Below the pieces are notes generated by a model. It was not told the origin of the DNA and ran no database searches. It worked only from the letters and a program-made list of their open reading frames with translations. DNA of 34,798 nt from Chloroflexota bacterium (GTDB taxonomy: Bacteria > Chloroflexota > Dormibacteria > Dormibacterales > Dormibacteraceae), in the NCBI GenBank assembly GCA_005880855.1, contig VBGM01000036.1:1-34798 (forward strand), in the 5' to 3' direction. Numbering within the stretch: position 1 is the stretch's first letter; each line of letters begins with the position of its first letter. Made by a program: the position numbers and the translations under genes. Below are positions 8,189-16,091 of this stretch, piece by piece.

Positions 8189-9058
8189 ATGGAGTTCCTG
8201 CAACCGACGACGTGGCACGAGGCGCTCGAGATGAAAGCCGCCCACCCCGAGGCCCTTCCCATCGCAGGGGGCACAGATGTGATGGTCGAGATCAACTTCG
8301 ACCGTCAGCGGCCGGCGGCCGTCATCGACCTGACCAGGGTCGCCGAGCTCGAGGAGTGGAGCAGCGAAGGATCGATGCTCCGCGTCGGCGCGGGCGTGAC
8401 ATACGCGCGGATCATCGAGGAGCTCAGCGATCGCCTTCCCGGGCTGGCACTGGCCTCCCGCACAGTGGGCTCGCCGCAGATTCGGAATCGCGGCACTGTG
8501 GGCGGCAACCTGGGGTCGGCATCCCCCGCCGGGGACGCGCACCCCCCTTTGCTGGCTTCTGCCGCGCTGGTCGAGCTGGCCTCGATTCGAGGCAGCCGGC
8601 GTGTTCCCGTACGCGACTTCTATGTCGGGCCCAAGCGCAACGTGATGAAGGAAGACGAGCTGATCGCGGCCTTCTTGGTGGAGCCCGCAAGGGGCCCGCA
8701 GCAGTTCTCCAAGGTCGGCACGAGAAACGCGATGGTCATCGCCGTGTGCTCCTTCGCGATCGCGCTAGACGTGGGACGTAAGCACGTCGGGACGGGAATC
8801 GGTTCGGCCGGGCCAACGCCGCTACGGGCGACTGAGGCGGAAGCATTCATTGCAGGCGTGCTCGACGAACAGGGTCTATGGGAGCAGCCGGCGGCTGTGG
8901 CTTCGACGGCGGTGGCGCGTTTCGGTGAGCTCGTCGCCGCAGCGGCGCGGCCCATCGACGACGTGCGTGGCACAGCCGCTTATCGCATACATGCGCTCGC
9001 GGTGCTCGCGCGCCGAACCTTCGCTTGGGCATGGGACGAGCACCGGCGGTCGGCGTGA
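8189..9058 (+). CDS. pucC: Xanthine dehydrogenase, FAD-binding subunit
   Basis: Medium subunit of a three-subunit molybdenum hydroxylase, 289 residues. It passes electrons from the iron-sulfur subunit to its acceptor through FAD. FAD-binding motifs are PIAGGTDVM near residue 22 and TVGSPQIRNRGTVGGNLG (about 92-109), followed by a CO-dehydrogenase-flavoprotein C-terminal domain. I chose ATG 8189, 4 nt after the uricase stop, which gives the family-like start MEFLQPTTWHEAL; an ATG at 8156 would overlap uricase by 29 nt. Its TGA shares one base with the next ATG. Confidence 0.92.
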   Translation: MEFLQPTTWHEALEMKAAHPEALPIAGGTDVMVEINFDRQRPAAVIDLTRVAELEEWSSEGSMLRVGAGVTYARIIEELSDRLPGLALASRTVGSPQIRNRGTVGGNLGSASPAGDAHPPLLASAALVELASIRGSRRVPVRDFYVGPKRNVMKEDELIAAFLVEPARGPQQFSKVGTRNAMVIAVCSFAIALDVGRKHVGTGIGSAGPTPLRATEAEAFIAGVLDEQGLWEQPAAVASTAVARFGELVAAAARPIDDVRGTAAYRIHALAVLARRTFAWAWDEHRRSA

Positions 9059-9528
9059 TGAAGATCACCTGCACCGTCAACGGCAAGCCGGCAAGCGCCG
9101 ACGGCGCGTGGGCAGGGGAGAGCTTGCTCTATCTGCTGCGTGAGAGATTCGGCCTTTTCGGGTCCAAGAACGCCTGCGAGCAGGGCGAGTGCGGCTCGTG
9201 CTCCGTGTACCTCGACGGGACGCTGGTCTGCGCCTGCCTCGTGCTCGGCGCCCAGGCCGAAGGTCGCGAGATCGTCACGGTGGAAGGCATCGGCTCGGCA
9301 AGCGCGCTCCATGCCGTGCAGGAGGCCTTCGTGGAGGCGGGCGCCGTCCAATGCGGTTTCTGTACGCCTGGATTGGTCGTGGCCGCCCACGATTTGCTGA
9401 AACGAACCCCTGAGCCAACCACGGTGCAGATCCGCGAGGCCCTGGCGGGGAACATCTGCCGCTGCACCGGCTACGCCAAGATCATCGCGGCCGTACACCT
9501 GGCAGCCGCAAGGGTGGTCGCGTCATGA
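9058..9528 (+). CDS. pucE: Xanthine dehydrogenase, [2Fe-2S] subunit
   Basis: Small subunit carrying two [2Fe-2S] clusters that link the molybdenum centre to FAD. 156 residues. The plant-ferredoxin-type cluster uses Cys40, 45, 48 and 60 (ACEQGECGSC...CAC). The second uses Cys99, 102, 134 and 136 (QCGFCTP and ICRCTGY). ATG 9058 begins inside the previous stop codon (TGATG); an upstream in-frame ATG at 9025 would add eleven residues that do not fit the family. Its stop overlaps the start of the molybdenum subunit (ATGA). Confidence 0.95.
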   Translation: MKITCTVNGKPASADGAWAGESLLYLLRERFGLFGSKNACEQGECGSCSVYLDGTLVCACLVLGAQAEGREIVTVEGIGSASALHAVQEAFVEAGAVQCGFCTPGLVVAAHDLLKRTPEPTTVQIREALAGNICRCTGYAKIIAAVHLAAARVVAS

Positions 9529-11852
9529 CGGCAAACCCGAAGCTCGCCCCCGCCGCGATTGTGAGCGGCCGCGTCGGCGAGGCCGTACGGCGCCCCGACG
9601 GTGCGCTCAAGACGCGCGGCGACTTCCCGTACTCCTCCGACCTGCAGGTTGACGGGATGCTGTGGGGTGCGACCGTGCGCAGCCCGCACCCCTACGCGCG
9701 GATCGTGTCGATCGACATCAGCGAAGCGCGCTCGATGCCCGGGGTGCAGGCGGTCCTCACTCACGAAGATGTGCCGGGACGCAAGGTGTACGGCCTGGAG
9801 ATTCCCGACCAGCCGGTTTTGGCGGTCGACGTCGTCCGCTACTGGGGCGAGGCGGTCGCGCTGGTGGCGGCCGACCACCCTGAGCAGGCGAGGCGTGCAA
9901 CACAGGCGGTGCACGTCGAGTTCGAGGTTCTCGCGCCGCTGACCGACCCAGAGCTCGCGCTCACTGAGGGCGCCCCGCGCCTGCACCCCGACGGCAACCT
10001 CACCCGCGGCATCAAGATTCGGAAAGGCGACCAGCACCCCCACGCCGATGTCGTGGTGACCGGCGAGTTCGAGGTGGGCATGCAGGATCAGGCGCCCCTC
10101 GGTCCTGAATCAGGGCTGGCGATACCCGACGGCGCGGGCGGTGTCGACCTGTACATCGCCACGCAATGGCTCCACATCGACCGAGAGCAGCTCGCCAGCG
10201 TGCTCGCGCTGCCGCCTGACGCGGTCAGGCTGACCATGGCGGGCATTGGCGGCGCCTTTGGGGCCCGCGAGGACCTGTCGATGCAGGCGCACGCCTGCAT
10301 GCTCGCGCTGAGAACCGGACGGCCCGTGAAGATGTCGTACTCGCGCGCTGAATCCTTCGTCGGCCATGTGCACCGGCATCCGGCCAGGATGCGCTACGAG
10401 CACGGCGCCACTCGTGAGGGCAAGCTCGTCTACGTGAAAGCCCGCATCCTTCTCGACGGTGGCGCATACGCATCCAGCTCGACCGCCGTCATCTCCAACG
10501 CATGCTGCTTCGCGGTAGGTCCGTACGAGTGCCCAAACGCGACCATCGACGGCTGGGTCGTATACACGAACAACCCGCCCTGCGGCGCCATGCGCGGGTT
10601 CGGCTCCGTGCAGAACTGCTACGCGCACGAGGCTCAGATGGACAAGCTCGCCGCCGCGCTCCGCATGGACCCGGTCGAGCTGCGCATCCGCAACGCGATG
10701 GAGACGGGCAGCACGCTGGTCACGAGTCAGGCCGTGGACGGTCCCGTCCCGGTAGCCGAGCTTCTGCGCCGCATCAAAGCGATGCCGATGCCAGCCGCAG
10801 TGCGGGGCGATCTCCTCGACCTCACCCAGATGCCGGGTGGCGTGTCCAACACGACGCACGGAGAGGGAGTGCGCCGCGGTGTCGGCTACGCGGTGGGTTT
10901 CAAGAACGTCGGCTACTCGGAAGGCTTCAACGATTATTCGACTGCCCGAGTTCGGCTTGCGGTGGCGGGCGGGCGGCCGCGCGTGGAGGTGCACACGGCG
11001 GGCGCGGAGGTCGGCCAGGGCCTGGTCATGGTCCAGGCCCAGATCGCGGGCACGGTGCTCGGCGTGCATGACGTGGTCGTGCTCGGCGCCGACACGCAGG
11101 TCGGTTCGTCCGGGTCGTCGTCGGCGTCGCGGCAGACGTACATCACGGGCGGTGCGGTCAAGGCCGCGTCCGAAGCCGTGCGGGAGCGCGTGTTTGCGCT
11201 CGCGGAGTCGGAGCTAAGTGGGCTCGGACGCGACGGGCCCGGCGAATTGGGCGGATGGCGGCTGGAGGGAGATGCGATCGTCTCAGCGGATGGCGGCGTG
11301 GTGATCACCCTCGCCACCCTCCTCGGCGAAGAGGTGATCGACGAGACGCGCGAATACCGCCCGCGCGGCACGTCGCGCCTTGATGGCGAGACCGGACAGG
11401 CCAGAGCGCACATGCAGTTCGCGTTCGCGGCTCACCGGGCCGTCGTCGACGTCGATGTCGAGCTCGGGCTGGTCAAGGTCGTTGAGCTGGCGACCGCGCA
11501 GGACGTGGGCAAGGCGATCAACCCGCAGGCGGTGGAGGGCCAGCTCGAGGGCGGAGCCGCCCAGGGCTTGGGGCTTGCGGTCATGGAGGAGATCCAGGTC
11601 AAGGACGGGGTGATCCGGAATCCTTCCTTTACCGACTACCTTCTTCCGACCACCCTGGACATGCCCCCAGTTCGCATGGACATCCTCGAGCTGGGCGACC
11701 CGAACTCTCCGTTCGGCCTCAAGGGGGTCGGCGAGCCGCCGACGATCTCCTCAGGCCCGGCCATAGTCGCCGCCATCCGGGCCGCGAGCGGTCGCCAGCT
11801 CACGCGGGTGCCGGTCCGCCCGCACGACCTCGTCGACACTCCGTTGCAGTGA
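9525..11852 (+). CDS. pucD: Xanthine dehydrogenase, molybdenum-binding subunit
   Basis: Catalytic large subunit, 775 residues, that hydroxylates hypoxanthine and xanthine to urate. Recognisable motifs are GEAVRRPDGALKTRG at the N-terminus, GGAFGAREDLSMQ and GAMRGFGSVQ around the molybdopterin site, and GLKGVGEPP near the C-terminus with the catalytic glutamate. It completes the FAD/FeS/Mo set in B. subtilis puc-like order. Substrate specificity is inferred from the operon: adenine deaminase supplies hypoxanthine and uricase removes urate. Its last codon overlaps the start of the deaminase gene (GTGA). Maturation factors such as XdhC are not in the window. Confidence 0.93.
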   Translation: MTANPKLAPAAIVSGRVGEAVRRPDGALKTRGDFPYSSDLQVDGMLWGATVRSPHPYARIVSIDISEARSMPGVQAVLTHEDVPGRKVYGLEIPDQPVLAVDVVRYWGEAVALVAADHPEQARRATQAVHVEFEVLAPLTDPELALTEGAPRLHPDGNLTRGIKIRKGDQHPHADVVVTGEFEVGMQDQAPLGPESGLAIPDGAGGVDLYIATQWLHIDREQLASVLALPPDAVRLTMAGIGGAFGAREDLSMQAHACMLALRTGRPVKMSYSRAESFVGHVHRHPARMRYEHGATREGKLVYVKARILLDGGAYASSSTAVISNACCFAVGPYECPNATIDGWVVYTNNPPCGAMRGFGSVQNCYAHEAQMDKLAAALRMDPVELRIRNAMETGSTLVTSQAVDGPVPVAELLRRIKAMPMPAAVRGDLLDLTQMPGGVSNTTHGEGVRRGVGYAVGFKNVGYSEGFNDYSTARVRLAVAGGRPRVEVHTAGAEVGQGLVMVQAQIAGTVLGVHDVVVLGADTQVGSSGSSSASRQTYITGGAVKAASEAVRERVFALAESELSGLGRDGPGELGGWRLEGDAIVSADGGVVITLATLLGEEVIDETREYRPRGTSRLDGETGQARAHMQFAFAAHRAVVDVDVELGLVKVVELATAQDVGKAINPQAVEGQLEGGAAQGLGLAVMEEIQVKDGVIRNPSFTDYLLPTTLDMPPVRMDILELGDPNSPFGLKGVGEPPTISSGPAIVAAIRAASGRQLTRVPVRPHDLVDTPLQ

Positions 11853-13201
11853 CGGCTTCGCTGCTGGTACGCGCCGGCCTCCTGTACACCGGACATCGCG
11901 AGATCGAGGGCGGCTGGGTGTTGGCCCGCGACGGGATGATCTCCGAGGTCGGGTCGGGCGATGCCCCGCCCGCCAGCGAGGTGATCGATGCATCCAACTG
12001 TGTCGCCGTACCGGGCCTGGTCAACGCTCACGACCACATGTACCAGTGGGCGACGCGCGGCTATGCACCAGACGGCACGCTTTTCGAGTGGCTGCGCGCT
12101 CTCTACCCGGTGTGGGCGCGCATCGACGCCGACATCGTTCGCGTCGCGGCGCGGGCGGCGATCTCGCGGTTGCTCCTGTCCGGGTGCACGCTGTCGACAG
12201 ACCACCACTATGTGTTTCCGCGCGGCCGGCCTGGCATCTTCGATGCCCTCGTCGACACAGCCCGTGAGCTAGGGCTTCGATTCCATCCCTGCCGGGGTTC
12301 GATGTCGCTCGGCGAATCGAAGGGCGGCCTGCCTCCCGACAGCGTGGTCGAGGACGAGGACGCGATCCTCGCCGACACGGAGGCGACCATCAAGCGCTAC
12401 CACGACCCTGAGCCCGGCTCGATGTGCCGCGTGGCGGTCGCGCCGTGCTCACCGTTTTCCGTGACGCCGGAGCTGATGAAGGAATCCGCGTCCCTCGCTC
12501 GGCGCCACGGGGTGCGGCTCCACACGCATCTCGCGGAGACCCTCGATGAGCAGCGCTTCTGCCTGGAGCGCTTCGGCCGCAGACCGCTGGAGCTGATGGA
12601 AGACGTTGGCTGGACCGGCGAAGACGTGTGGTATGCGCACGGAGTCCACCTCAACGATGCGGAAGTGGACCGCATCGCCGAAGCCAGGACGGGAATCGCA
12701 CACTGCCCCTCGAGCAACATGCGGCTCGGCGCCGGTGCGTGCAGGGTGGCAGACCTCGTTGGGGCGGGCGCCCGGGTCGGTCTTGGCGTGGACGGCTCGG
12801 CCAGCAACGAGGACGCCAACATTGCGGTGGAGATCCATCAGGCCATTTACCTTGCCCGCGCCAGGGCGGCAATGCTTGGCGATGAGACCGCGCGCAGGGG
12901 GCTCGACGCACGCGGCGCATGGGGGCTCGCGACCAAAGGCGGCGCGGAGTGCCTGGGTCGAGAGGACTGCGGAACCCTCGAGGTGGGGAAGTGCGCCGAC
13001 ATCGCCTTGTTCCGTGTTGACGACCTGGCGCACGCGGGCGTGGCGGACCGGCTGGCCGGCCTGGCGCTCGCGCCGCCATCGCGCGCGGCGATCGTGATCG
13101 TCAACGGGCGGGTCGTGGTGTTCGACGGGAGGCTCTTGACAGCCGACGAGGACGAGATCGCGCGTGAGATCGCAGCTACGAGCGCGCGGCTGGCCGGATG
13201 A
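11849..13201 (+). CDS. 8-oxoguanine deaminase (amidohydrolase)
   Basis: A 450-residue amidohydrolase of the ATZ/TRZ/8-oxoguanine deaminase group, predicted to convert 8-oxoguanine to urate and ammonia. Metal-site residues are His61 and His63 (NAHDHMYQ), His227 (HTHLAET), His264 region (YAHGVHL) and Asp315 (GVDGSASNE). The PCRGSMSLGESKGGLPPDS segment near 147-165 resembles the signature of this subgroup. It could instead be a guanine or related deaminase; either feeds the pathway. GTG start overlaps the previous stop. Its 3' end overlaps the convergent allantoinase gene by 26 bp. Confidence 0.85.
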   Translation: MTASLLVRAGLLYTGHREIEGGWVLARDGMISEVGSGDAPPASEVIDASNCVAVPGLVNAHDHMYQWATRGYAPDGTLFEWLRALYPVWARIDADIVRVAARAAISRLLLSGCTLSTDHHYVFPRGRPGIFDALVDTARELGLRFHPCRGSMSLGESKGGLPPDSVVEDEDAILADTEATIKRYHDPEPGSMCRVAVAPCSPFSVTPELMKESASLARRHGVRLHTHLAETLDEQRFCLERFGRRPLELMEDVGWTGEDVWYAHGVHLNDAEVDRIAEARTGIAHCPSSNMRLGAGACRVADLVGAGARVGLGVDGSASNEDANIAVEIHQAIYLARARAAMLGDETARRGLDARGAWGLATKGGAECLGREDCGTLEVGKCADIALFRVDDLAHAGVADRLAGLALAPPSRAAIVIVNGRVVVFDGRLLTADEDEIAREIAATSARLAG

Positions 13202-14453
13202 GCTTACCGATCGCGGCGCCGCCTCGAACCAGGGTAGTGACCGTTCTACCTCTGATTTTCTGGCCTTCGTGCGGGCTGAATGGGTTGCGATAGAGCAGGT
13301 CTTCCCGGCGTACGACAGCGTCGTGCGACAGGTCCACCAGCCACAGGTCCGCGTCGAATCCAGGAGCGATGTCTCCCTTGCCCGTCAGCCCGAACCGCGC
13401 GGCGACGTTGGTCGCGGTGACCGCGGCGATGCCCTCTAGCTCCAGGTCAGTGTTCGCCAGCAGCAGGCGCCGCGTCGTCTGGCAGCCTGAGATGCCTCCC
13501 CAGACCTTGAAGAAGTCATCGCCCTGTTTGAGCGCGAGGGTGCTGGGCGAGTGGTCGGAGACGACCATCGGCAGGCGGCCGTCGCGCAGCATCCGCCGCA
13601 GACGCTCGCGGTCGAGCGCGGTGCGGAAGGGCGGCGCGCATTTGGCGATGCCGCCAAGGCGCTCCATGTCGTCCTCGACATAAAGAAGGTAGTGGGGGCA
13701 GGTCTCGCCACTCACATCGATGCCACGCTGCTGGGCCTCGGAGATGATCTCGGCGCCGCTCGCAGTGCTCACGTGCACGATGTGCAGCCGGCAACCCGCG
13801 GCACCGGCCATATCGATCGCGAGCGAGATCGCCTCCAGCTCGGCGTCGGCTGGGCGTGACCAGATGAAGTCTCGCGCGCTGGTTCCGGCCGGCGTGCCGA
13901 GGCGTGAGGGGTCCTCGGCATGGACCAACAGGATCGAACCCAGCTCGGCGATCCTCGCCATACCCTCGCGCAGCGTCGCCGTGTCGCATGCCGGGAACTC
14001 GTCGATCCCGCTTGGGCACATGAACGCCTTGAAGCCCATGACCCCGCGCCGGAGCAGGGGCTCCAGGCGGTCGAGGTTGCCTGGCACCAGCCCGCCCCAC
14101 AGTCCGAAGTCAACCTTCGACGAGCGCTTCATCGCCTCGAGCTTCAGGTCGAACGCGGCGACGTCCGTAGTCACGGGGAGATTGTTTAGAGGCATGTCGA
14201 TGAAGCTCGTGTACCCGCCGGCGGCCAGCGCCGCCGACCCGTGCGCGATGTCCTCCCACTCGGTCCGGCCGGGCTCGTTGAAGTGAACGTGCGAGTCGAT
14301 ACCGCCCGGAAACACATGCAGGCCGGAGGCTTCGATCTCTTCGCCGTCATCGGTAAGGTTCAGTCCGACTGCCGCGATCTGGTCGCCGGCGATTGCGACA
14401 TCGGCCTTCTCGACCCCGCGTGATGTCACGACCGTGCCGCCGCGGATGATCAT
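13176..14453 (-). CDS. allB: Allantoinase
   Basis: Cyclic amidohydrolase that opens allantoin to allantoate. 425 residues, family length. Binuclear metal-site residues are His55 and His57 (DSHVHFNEPGRTEWED), carboxylatable Lys142 (GFKAFM), His178 (LVHAED), His227 (LHIVHVST) and a later Asp in VVSDHSPS. FNEPGRTEWE favours allantoinase over dihydroorotase or dihydropyrimidinase. Last gene of the minus-strand operon; its ATG overlaps the stop of allantoate amidohydrolase (ATGA). It converges with the plus-strand purine operon, whose final gene it overlaps by 26 bp. Confidence 0.93.
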   Translation of the reverse strand: MIIRGGTVVTSRGVEKADVAIAGDQIAAVGLNLTDDGEEIEASGLHVFPGGIDSHVHFNEPGRTEWEDIAHGSAALAAGGYTSFIDMPLNNLPVTTDVAAFDLKLEAMKRSSKVDFGLWGGLVPGNLDRLEPLLRRGVMGFKAFMCPSGIDEFPACDTATLREGMARIAELGSILLVHAEDPSRLGTPAGTSARDFIWSRPADAELEAISLAIDMAGAAGCRLHIVHVSTASGAEIISEAQQRGIDVSGETCPHYLLYVEDDMERLGGIAKCAPPFRTALDRERLRRMLRDGRLPMVVSDHSPSTLALKQGDDFFKVWGGISGCQTTRRLLLANTDLELEGIAAVTATNVAARFGLTGKGDIAPGFDADLWLVDLSHDAVVRREDLLYRNPFSPHEGQKIRGRTVTTLVRGGAAIGKLIRPAARS

Positions 14454-15652
14454 GCGGTGGCCAGGAGCTCGAGAGCTCGGCCGAGCACATCGATGGCGAC
14501 CCCGACGTCGGCGGTCTCGACAGACTCGGCCGGGTTGTGGCTGACGCCGCCCTTGCAGCGGACGAAGAGCATGGCCACGTCAGTCAGCGCCGACATCGCC
14601 ACGGCGTCGTGTCCAGCTCCGCTGGCAAGCTCGACGACCGGATGCCCGAGCTCGCGCACCGCCTGCGAGAGCGTGGCCACCAGGTTCGGCGAGCACGGGA
14701 CGGTGGCGCTCTCGCTGAGCTGGCGGGTGTTGAGGTGGATGTTTCTTCGCTTCGCCATGTAAGCGGCGCCCTCCAGCAGCCGGCGTGCAGCTGCAACGCG
14801 CTCGGAGTCACCGGGGTGCCGGACGTCCAGGCTCACGGTCACCTCGCCGGGCACCACGTTTGTGGCTCCCGGCTGCACGGCAACCTGCCCGACGGTGGCG
14901 ACCAGCCCGGGTAGCGTCCGCGCTTCGGTCTCGACGGCGAGTACGAATTGGGCAGCGGCGACGAGCGCGTCCCGGCGGCGATCCATCGGCACCGTGCCGG
15001 CATGCCCCGCCTCTCCCTTGAATGTCAGGACGTACCGGTTCTGCCCGGCGATGGCCGAAACAATTCCTACCGGCGCGCCGCGCGACTCGAGCACGGGCCC
15101 CTGCTCGATGTGGACCTCCAGGTAGCCGAGCGGCCGCGCTGCGGTCCAGCGGTCACCGCCGATGCGATCGGGGTCGCCGCCGAAACGCCGCATCGCGGCG
15201 CGCATCGAAATTCCGTCGGCGTCGATGCGATCGAGGTCCGCGGCATCGAACGTCCCGGCCAGCGCCGCGCTACCGAGGTAAGTGGAACCGAAGCGCAATC
15301 CTTCCTCATCGGCGAACGCCAGCAGCTCGAGAGCGAAGGGGAGGCGCTTCGCGCTGTCGTGAAAACGTTGCACGACCTCGATTGCGACGATCACCCCGAG
15401 CGGGCCGTCGTACTTGCCTGCATCGCGAACGCTGTCGAGATGAGAGCCGACCAGCAGAGTCGGCCCGCCGACACGCGAGCCCTCGAAGCGCCCGCGGAGG
15501 TTGCCGACGTTGTCCTGGCGCACGGCCATTCCGGCTGCGCGCATCCAACCGGCAACATGCTCGTTGGCGCGGCGCATCGACTCCGACGCATACGACCTGG
15601 TCAGCCTGCCTGCCTCCTGGCTCAGTGTGCCCAGGATGTCCAGCCGTTCCAT
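14450..15652 (-). CDS. allC: Allantoate amidohydrolase (M20 family)
   Basis: Hydrolyses allantoate, releasing ammonia and CO2 and giving ureidoglycine. 400 residues from ATG 15652. M20 metal ligands are visible: His71 (VGSHLDSV), Asp82 (KYDGPLGV), Glu116-Glu117 (FADEEGLRFG), a His in LEVHIEQGP, and the C-terminal GGVSHNPAE. The HIEQGP motif marks the hydantoinase/carbamoylase group that includes AllC. N-carbamoyl amino acid hydrolase is the alternative, but the adjacent allantoinase favours allantoate. The frame stays open for 58 more codons upstream, but those overlap the DUF3830 gene. Confidence 0.9.
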   Translation of the reverse strand: MERLDILGTLSQEAGRLTRSYASESMRRANEHVAGWMRAAGMAVRQDNVGNLRGRFEGSRVGGPTLLVGSHLDSVRDAGKYDGPLGVIVAIEVVQRFHDSAKRLPFALELLAFADEEGLRFGSTYLGSAALAGTFDAADLDRIDADGISMRAAMRRFGGDPDRIGGDRWTAARPLGYLEVHIEQGPVLESRGAPVGIVSAIAGQNRYVLTFKGEAGHAGTVPMDRRRDALVAAAQFVLAVETEARTLPGLVATVGQVAVQPGATNVVPGEVTVSLDVRHPGDSERVAAARRLLEGAAYMAKRRNIHLNTRQLSESATVPCSPNLVATLSQAVRELGHPVVELASGAGHDAVAMSALTDVAMLFVRCKGGVSHNPAESVETADVGVAIDVLGRALELLATA

Positions 15653-15674
15653 GGCCGTCGACGCCGGCGACCGG

Positions 15675-16091
15675 TCAGTCGTCGCCTGCCGCCTCGAAGG
15701 TGATGGCCTGCGCGCCCTCCCACAGGACCTTTCGCCCCAGCGCGGCCAGGTGGTCGTTGCCCTCGTAGATCGTGGCGAAATGGTTGCCTGCGAGCTGGCC
15801 CGCCTTGCTCGCGAACCTCGTCGCACCGTACGGAAACAGGATCTCGGTCTCGCTGAGCCCTCCCGGGTACAGGAGGAGCTGGCCGGCGGCGGGGTAGCTG
15901 GTGTGGTTCTCGTAGCCGATGTCCAGCGCGAGGTCGCCGAAGGGAATCCAGCATGACTCTCCGCTCCACCGGGCCTGGATCAGCTTCGCGCTGAGGGGCA
16001 GCATGGCTCGGAACTTCACGCAGCTCTTGGGCGCGCGCTCGGTCTCGAGACGCGCCGCGAATGTGAAGCCCCCGACGGTGATTCGGATCAC
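15675..16091 (-). CDS. DUF3830 (cyclophilin-like) protein
   Basis: A 138-residue protein that I recognise as the DUF3830 family, reported to have a cyclophilin-like fold. Characteristic blocks are IQARWSGESCWIPFGD, ENHTSYPAAGQLLLYPGG, and SETEILFPYGATRFASKAGQ. No biochemical function is established to my knowledge. GTG start overlaps the TGA of the cytosine-deaminase-like gene by 4 nt, and the stop lies 22 nt before allantoate amidohydrolase, so it is firmly inside a nucleobase-degradation operon. A role in handling a cyclic ureide or pyrimidine intermediate is plausible but inferred only from position. Confidence 0.85.
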   Translation of the reverse strand: MIRITVGGFTFAARLETERAPKSCVKFRAMLPLSAKLIQARWSGESCWIPFGDLALDIGYENHTSYPAAGQLLLYPGGLSETEILFPYGATRFASKAGQLAGNHFATIYEGNDHLAALGRKVLWEGAQAITFEAAGDD

